NCBI GenBank assembly: GCA_033675265.1
Contig: JAUJYZ010000005.1
Span: forward strand, 162,001-226,000
Direction of reading: 5' to 3'
From: Actinostola sp. cb2023
Lineage: Eukaryota; Cnidaria; Anthozoa; Actiniaria; Actinostolidae
DNA: 64,000 nt
A model generated the notes under the pieces. The model was given only the letters and a program-made list of their open reading frames with translations. It did not search any database and had not been told where the DNA came from. Positions 59,693-64,000 of the stretch are shown here, piece after piece. The stretch's first letter is position 1, and each line of letters begins with the position of its first letter. The translations under genes were made by a program, and so were the position numbers.

Positions 59693-61279
59693 CGTTGGTT
59701 CTACTTGAGTCAGTCAAAACTGAGAATGAATGTGTGGTTCAATGGGTCGGATTTCAGTAATAGTGGAGGTTGGTTTGGCAATCGTAGGGATAAAAAAAAT
59801 TGTGTGTTTGACTCTGATGTGGGTTAATTGAGTTGTTTTTTTCCCCGATACACAGACGAATTTACATATGGTCACCTGTTGATAAAACAATAGATTACTT
59901 ATTTAGCGTACCTCTCCATTGTTTAAGTTAATCTTTGTACATTTTTAATGATGGATGTTTAAAACCTCGACATAAAAACATTAGGTTGAAGATACTTTAT
60001 AAAATTAAACAATAGACCAGTTGTTACATAACGTGATAAAAAGATTAGTCCTTAAACTGATCGCGTTGGACCTTGATTTCGGGGTGCTAAAATAGTTTCA
60101 TGTAAGAATAATAGCGATATCCAGGAGAACAATAGCGTGTACGGCTGAGTTTAATCGGTTTGATTTTCAGCGGTGGAAACTTTAAGTTTTAAATAAGATT
60201 AACTGGAATTGAATACTAAAAATAAACGTGATCAGAATTGCACGTTCATAGATCCTTAGGCTGGTCCGTTACAATAAAATTAATTGGATTTAGATTTGGA
60301 AACTAAAATTAGTTTGTAAACAATAGGTATCCTAGAGAACAATAGACTGGTCGAACTCGCTGGTTGTATATTTTACAATGATTGATCACACAGACGTTTT
60401 GCTTTATTTGTTTATTTGATGATTATCTACTCTGTACACAGGCGTTATCTCAGGGCTTTTTCACACCGTGAGGTGACCGGGTAGCTAGAGACATTTTCGA
60501 ATACAGAGTTCTCAAAATGGATATTTATTATTTAGTTTATGTTTGTTTGTGCCGACGTCACTTGTTTGTGTCACGAACTGCTGACTCACGGAAAAATGAG
60601 GGAATACTGGGGAAAATAAAAAAACGTCAGCGAAAAATGTCGTTCTAAAAAAATAACCGTGGTATAGCGCAAATCCTTAGGCCGGTGCGGCGGAACGGCT
60701 TGGATCGTTTTCAAAATAACTCCAGAGGTGCTCCGGGCTGCTCCGGGCTGCTCCGGGCGGCCCGTGGTCCAGAACTCGGATGGTATCGGATGGCTCCGGT
60801 GTGCTCCGGAGCGCCCGTGGCGTAGAACCGGCACTTTCCTACTACTCACGAGTCTCAAATCAAACAGCTTCTACTCAGATTGAAGAAATATAAAACAGCT
60901 GATCTAATCACGCAGGATGTTGGGCATGCTCGAGGATCCAGCGGTTTTTGTCCGCGCTACGAAGTCACCGGCCGAAACAACCCGCTGGATAAATTACCTA
61001 GTAGTACGAGTTCTGGTGCGTGATACGCTCTCAAACGGATTTAGTATAGCTCGCATTTCAGACCCTAAAGAAATGTCAAAAATGAAGTGACAACTGAAGT
61101 CCAGATTGTTCATAATGATATATACGCTGAAAACTCCGTATTCCGTACTCGTGGTGCGTATTCTTTCAGTTGGCGGTACTTGTAGCTTCAAATCGTTTCT
61201 GGCCTCCCAATTCAAACAACACATCACATTTACCAGCGCTAAGGATCGGATTATGGAAGGCGAAATGGTGCAAAATTCA

Positions 61280-61500
61280 AGAACTTTAATTTGATCACAT
61301 TCAAGGATCACGATCACATTCAACAACCACATTCACATTCAACATGTGTAAATTAATCATATTCAACAGACATCTCGATCACATTCAAGGTCACATTCGA
61401 TCACATTCAAGGTCACTTCATCACTTCATATCAACGGATCGGGAAATCACATTCAACGGATCGGGAAATCACATTCAACGGATCGGGAAATCACATTCAA
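61280..61500 (+). repeat. Upstream tandem repeats (GATCACATTCAAG; 22-bp CAACGGATCGGGAAATCACA unit)
   Basis: GATCACATTCAA-type words repeat from 61296, then three or four copies of a ~22-bp unit at 61430-61500. They lie just upstream of the integrase-like gene and could be terminal-array binding sites or promoter elements. Confidence 0.8.
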
Positions 61501-61586
61501 GAACGATTTTTAATGTCAACAAATCCCATAATGCTCTTTGCTACTGTCGACGTAGAATCCCGAGTGCATGCTGGGAAATAATCAAA

Positions 61587-63162
61587 ATGGCGGACGACAT
61601 AGTCGACAGAGAGTCGATCCACGAGGAAGTTCGAGCTTCTACCTTCATCTCCCTCGACAGTGATGAATATGCTGAATGGATAAGAGTGTTTGAGTCGATT
61701 GTTCAATTATTAGATGACTATGAGCAATATAGGTATGATACATCCAACGAATCCGCACGAGAGAATATTGTAATCAGGATGGAGTCAGTGGTTGTTCTCC
61801 TACAGCAAGTAGTTTCCTTTACATCGCCAGGAAATCTAGAGTGCTTTTCATTTATTGAAGAAATATTGCGAAATATTCGTGTTTTGCTCCTAGACTGGAC
61901 TAAAACAGAAGAGTCACCTTCGCAATGTACACGACTGGCCATTTATTCCTATCAGTCACCTCGCGTTACTCCAAGTTCTGCGCCAGGTAGACCAAAACTG
62001 TATATAAGTGAAGACGTTTTACTGCAGTTACGGTCCTTTGGTTTTACTTGGACAAATATTTCCGAAATGCTGCGTGTTTCCAGGTGGACAATAAGAAGAC
62101 GTGTAGTGGAATTTGGTATTGAACAAGCAACAGGATTCACGGATACATCAGATGAAGAATTGGACATCCTTATTCGAGAATTCATCAGGCAGCATGGCTG
62201 TCTTGTAGGGTGTTCCATTATAAGTGGTCATTTAAAGTCAATTGGACTCAGAATACAGAGAGACCGAGTTCGAAAAAGTTTTGCTCGTGTAGATCCAACT
62301 AATTCACACATAAGGTGGGCTGTCACGGTTTCAAGAAGAACTTATTTCAGTCCCAGGGCCAAATAGTTTATGGCACATCGATGGCCACCATAGTCTAGTA
62401 AATTGGGGCTTTGTAATCCACGGAGGTATTGATGGATTTTCGAGATTTATTGTATTTTTGAAATGTTCAACTAACAATAAAAGTCAAACAGTCAAACAAC
62501 GTTTCCTTGCTGCCACTGAACAGTATGAATGGCCATCCAGAGTAAGAACTGATCATGGAGGAGAAAATGTGAAAGTCTGGGAGCTAATGGAAGAAAGAAG
62601 GGGTACCAATAGAGGAAGCTATCTTGCTGGCACATCAGTCCACAATCAAAGGATTGAGCGGCTGTGGCGAGATGTGTTTTGTGCTGTATGCCACATCTTT
62701 TATTATACTTTCCAAGCAATGGAAGAGTGTGGTGCATTGCAGCGCACTAATAAACTACACATGTACATATTGCATTTCATATATTTACCCAGAATAAACA
62801 ATGCTCTTGATTCATTTGCTTCTGCATGGAATCAACATCCCATTCGGACAGAACATAATTGGACACCCCTCCAGATATGGACAAATGGCATGCTCGACAT
62901 GAGGAACCATGCCTTGTGTGGAATTTCAGATGTTGCAGACTCAAACATTACAGAGGTAGATGACCTTGAGTGGTATGGGTTTGACCCATATGCACCTAGG
63001 CCAGATGACGATGGTCTATCAACTGTTGGATTGGACGATGTTGATTTAGACGATGAAGATGAAGTCCTTGCTATTCTAAGTAATATCATCGATCCTATCG
63101 CATATTCAAACAGTTTTGGAATTGATTTGTATATGGAGGCTCTTTCACTTTTTACAATATAG
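61587..63162 (+). pseudogene. Integrase-like DDE transposase with one frameshift
   Basis: I start at ATGGCGGACGAC (61587), preceded by AAA, rather than the earlier ATG at 61344 that lies in repeats. N-terminal acidic helical region, then LRSFGFTWTNISEMLRVSRW (helix-turn-helix) and GCLVGCSIISGHLKSIGLR. A single extra T near 62345 breaks the frame. Continuing in the next frame: PGPNSLWHIDGHH (first Asp), VIHGGIDGFSRFIVFL, SRVRTDHGGEN (second Asp), HNQRIERLWRDVF (Glu), then ALDSFASAWNQHPIRTEHNW and an acidic tail to 63162. About 525 residues. This is the animal integrase-core DDE group, related to the pseudogene at 9583-10640. Likely intact until recently. Confidence 0.75.
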
Positions 63163-63336
63163 TTGGTACCACGATTAGAATGTTAAGGAACTGGTGTGTT
63201 TAGGTATTTAAATTTTGAAAGGATTCAGTATTGAAGTCACCATTTTCAAAAGGTATCTTCAAATCAAGGGCCGTGATTTGGACCGAGTCATTTTAAAATA
63301 TCTACTATATGTTCAATTTGGTTAACTTTGTCTGAA
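63163..63336. other. 3' flank of the integrase-like gene
   Basis: Nothing supported. Confidence 0.4.
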
Positions 63337-63460
63337 TAGAGTGCAAACACTAAAACCATGAAACCAAATAGTGCAATGTCTTTTGTTTTCTATTGTTCCA
63401 TTGGTGCTATTTAGTACTAATTAGTTAGTACTGTTTCACGGTTTTAGTGTTTGCACTCTA
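63337..63460. mobile_element. Palindromic MITE, 124 bp
   Basis: TAGAGTGCAAACACTAAAAC at the left, GTTTTAGTGTTTGCACTCTA at the right: perfect 20-bp inverted ends. Confidence 0.85.
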
Positions 63461-63470
63461 TCAGCAATGG

Positions 63471-63609
63471 TAGAGTGCAAACAATACAGTTGTATATCCA
63501 TGAAACAGTACTAATTAATGCTAAATAGCACTGATGAAACAATAGAGATGACACTCTTTAGTACTATTTAGTAAGATTATTATTTCATGGTTATATTGCT
63601 TGCACTCTA
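63471..63609. mobile_element. Palindromic MITE, 139 bp
   Basis: TAGAGTGCAAACAATACAG at the left, GGTTATATTGCTTGCACTCTA-like end at the right. Lies 10 bp from the previous copy. Confidence 0.75.
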
Positions 63610-63864
63610 GAGTGATTGCAATAAACCTGTGAAATAAAAATTAGATGTTTATATAGTATGTAATAGTCAAATAGACACAAAAGAAAACAATGGAAATAAA
63701 GTCTACTAGTGTCTATTGGTCTAGAGTGATGGCATACCACCACCTTCGTGAAACAAAATCTAATAGTTAGTGACTAATAGTCAGATCAAAACAATGGAAT
63801 TAGTGTCTAGTAATACGATCTACTTGACTAATATCTATTTCACAGGTTTACTGCAATCACTCTA
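63608..63864. mobile_element. Palindromic MITE, 257 bp, sharing an end with its neighbour
   Basis: TAGAGTGATTGCAATAAACC at the left and GGTTTACTGCAATCACTCTA at the right. Its first bases are the last bases of the previous copy. A related internal word (TAGAGTGATGGCATACCACC) suggests a further nested copy from 63722. Confidence 0.75.
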
Positions 63865-63918
63865 CAATGCATCAAGAAAATCTTTATCCCAGTACAAAGT
63901 CTATTTAACAATAATTAG

Positions 63919-64000
63919 ACTACGAGTTTTCTATGAGTCAATAGTCAACAAGGCGCATAGTGTCGAGTTGACTATTTGAACTCGTAGAGAACGAGTAGTC
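63919..64000. repeat. Hairpin at the right edge
   Basis: GACTACGAGTTTTCTATGAG and AATAGTCAAC pair with GTTGACTATT and CTCGTAGAGAACGAGTAGTC. Confidence 0.6.

Larger units (their letters stand above)
57480..60846. mobile_element. 3,367-bp palindromic foldback element with 6-bp duplication
   Basis: Arms 57480-58988 and 59333-60846 are near-identical inverted copies (one-base indels and a few substitutions). Termini AGTAGTAGGAAAGTGC and GCACTTTCCTACTACT are flanked by CACGAG at 57474-57479 and 60847-60852. The 344-bp loop is built of GATAGCC-type and CTAGAA-type tandem repeats. Each arm contains a C2H2-like frame. The outer 100 bp of each arm are GC-rich (CGCTCCGGAGC palindromes). A 6-bp duplication is compatible with the Dada superfamily but not proof. 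Confidence 0.9.
60928..64000 (+). mobile_element. Left part of an element sharing termini with the 726-bp MITE, integrase-like
   Basis: Begins CATGCTCGAGGATCCAGCGG. 60928-61250 matches the right half (inverted) of the MITE at 24266-24991. Downstream is a tandem-repeat region (61265-61500) and an integrase-like gene. No inverse terminus is seen before 64000, so either the element extends past the edge or the gene is not part of it. The right boundary given is only the window end. Confidence 0.55.

Noticed and set aside
61344..61586. Upstream extension of the integrase-like frame to the ATG at 61344
   Set aside because: This part is coded by GATCACATTCAA-type tandem repeats; the ATG at 61587 has a better context and starts non-repetitive sequence.

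Overview
The window looks like AT-rich, repeat-dominated nuclear DNA of a marine invertebrate, probably a sponge- or cnidarian-grade metazoan. Coding regions are split by short GT-AG introns. The transposon repertoire is Kolobok with a THAP domain, a MULE with SWIM and Ulp1 domains, integrase-like DDE elements, BEL/Pao, piggyBac-type and hAT-type MITEs, and a tRNA-type SINE. This is a lineage guess from element content, not an identification. Very little host coding sequence is visible; the best candidate is one cysteine-rich exon at 35667-35906 (minus).

Layout: (1) 514-10913 is a candidate ~10.4-kb transposon whose two ends carry inverted tandem arrays. It holds a broken UBX-like gene (+) and a broken integrase-like gene (-), and it has been invaded by a 5.5-kb foldback element (1746-7254), itself carrying a 1.25-kb element with a 7-bp target duplication (2862-4113) and a 17-bp minisatellite. 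(2) 11238-20745 is a satellite domain: two blocks of a 52-bp repeat flank a 5.5-kb array of a ~64-bp satellite with a higher-order period near 588 bp. (3) 20746-25261 holds small duplications, an 81-bp minisatellite and a 726-bp MITE with a perfect 9-bp target duplication. (4) 25262-35612 is a 10.35-kb MULE with a multi-exon transposase gene (zinc finger, DDE, SWIM, proline-rich repeat, Ulp1-like protease). (5) 35613-39096 is host-like DNA with the cysteine-rich exon, a BEL/Pao integrase fragment and MITEs.

(6) 39101-54158 is a 15.06-kb Kolobok element with TTAA on both sides. Its transposase gene can be followed through 12 exons, from THAP domain to a terminal zinc knuckle. A convergent minus-strand gene encodes a domain resembling the C-terminal intracellular (ballast) domain of P2X7. 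A 6.4-kb element with a 33-bp TIR and an AATG duplication has landed inside a transposase exon, and a piggyBac-like MITE has landed in an intron. (7) 54163-57479 is host-like DNA with a LINE-type 3' tail and several MITEs. (8) 57480-60846 is a 3.37-kb near-perfect palindrome (arms ~1.51 kb, 6-bp target duplication) whose arms carry a C2H2-like reading frame. (9) 60928 to the right edge is the left part of an element with the same terminus as the 726-bp MITE, containing an integrase-like gene with one frameshift; it ends in a cluster of small palindromic MITEs.

Most apparent long reading frames in the minisatellites are artefacts of repeat units with no stop codon. Exon coordinates were read by eye from splice signals and reading-frame continuity; no search was run.
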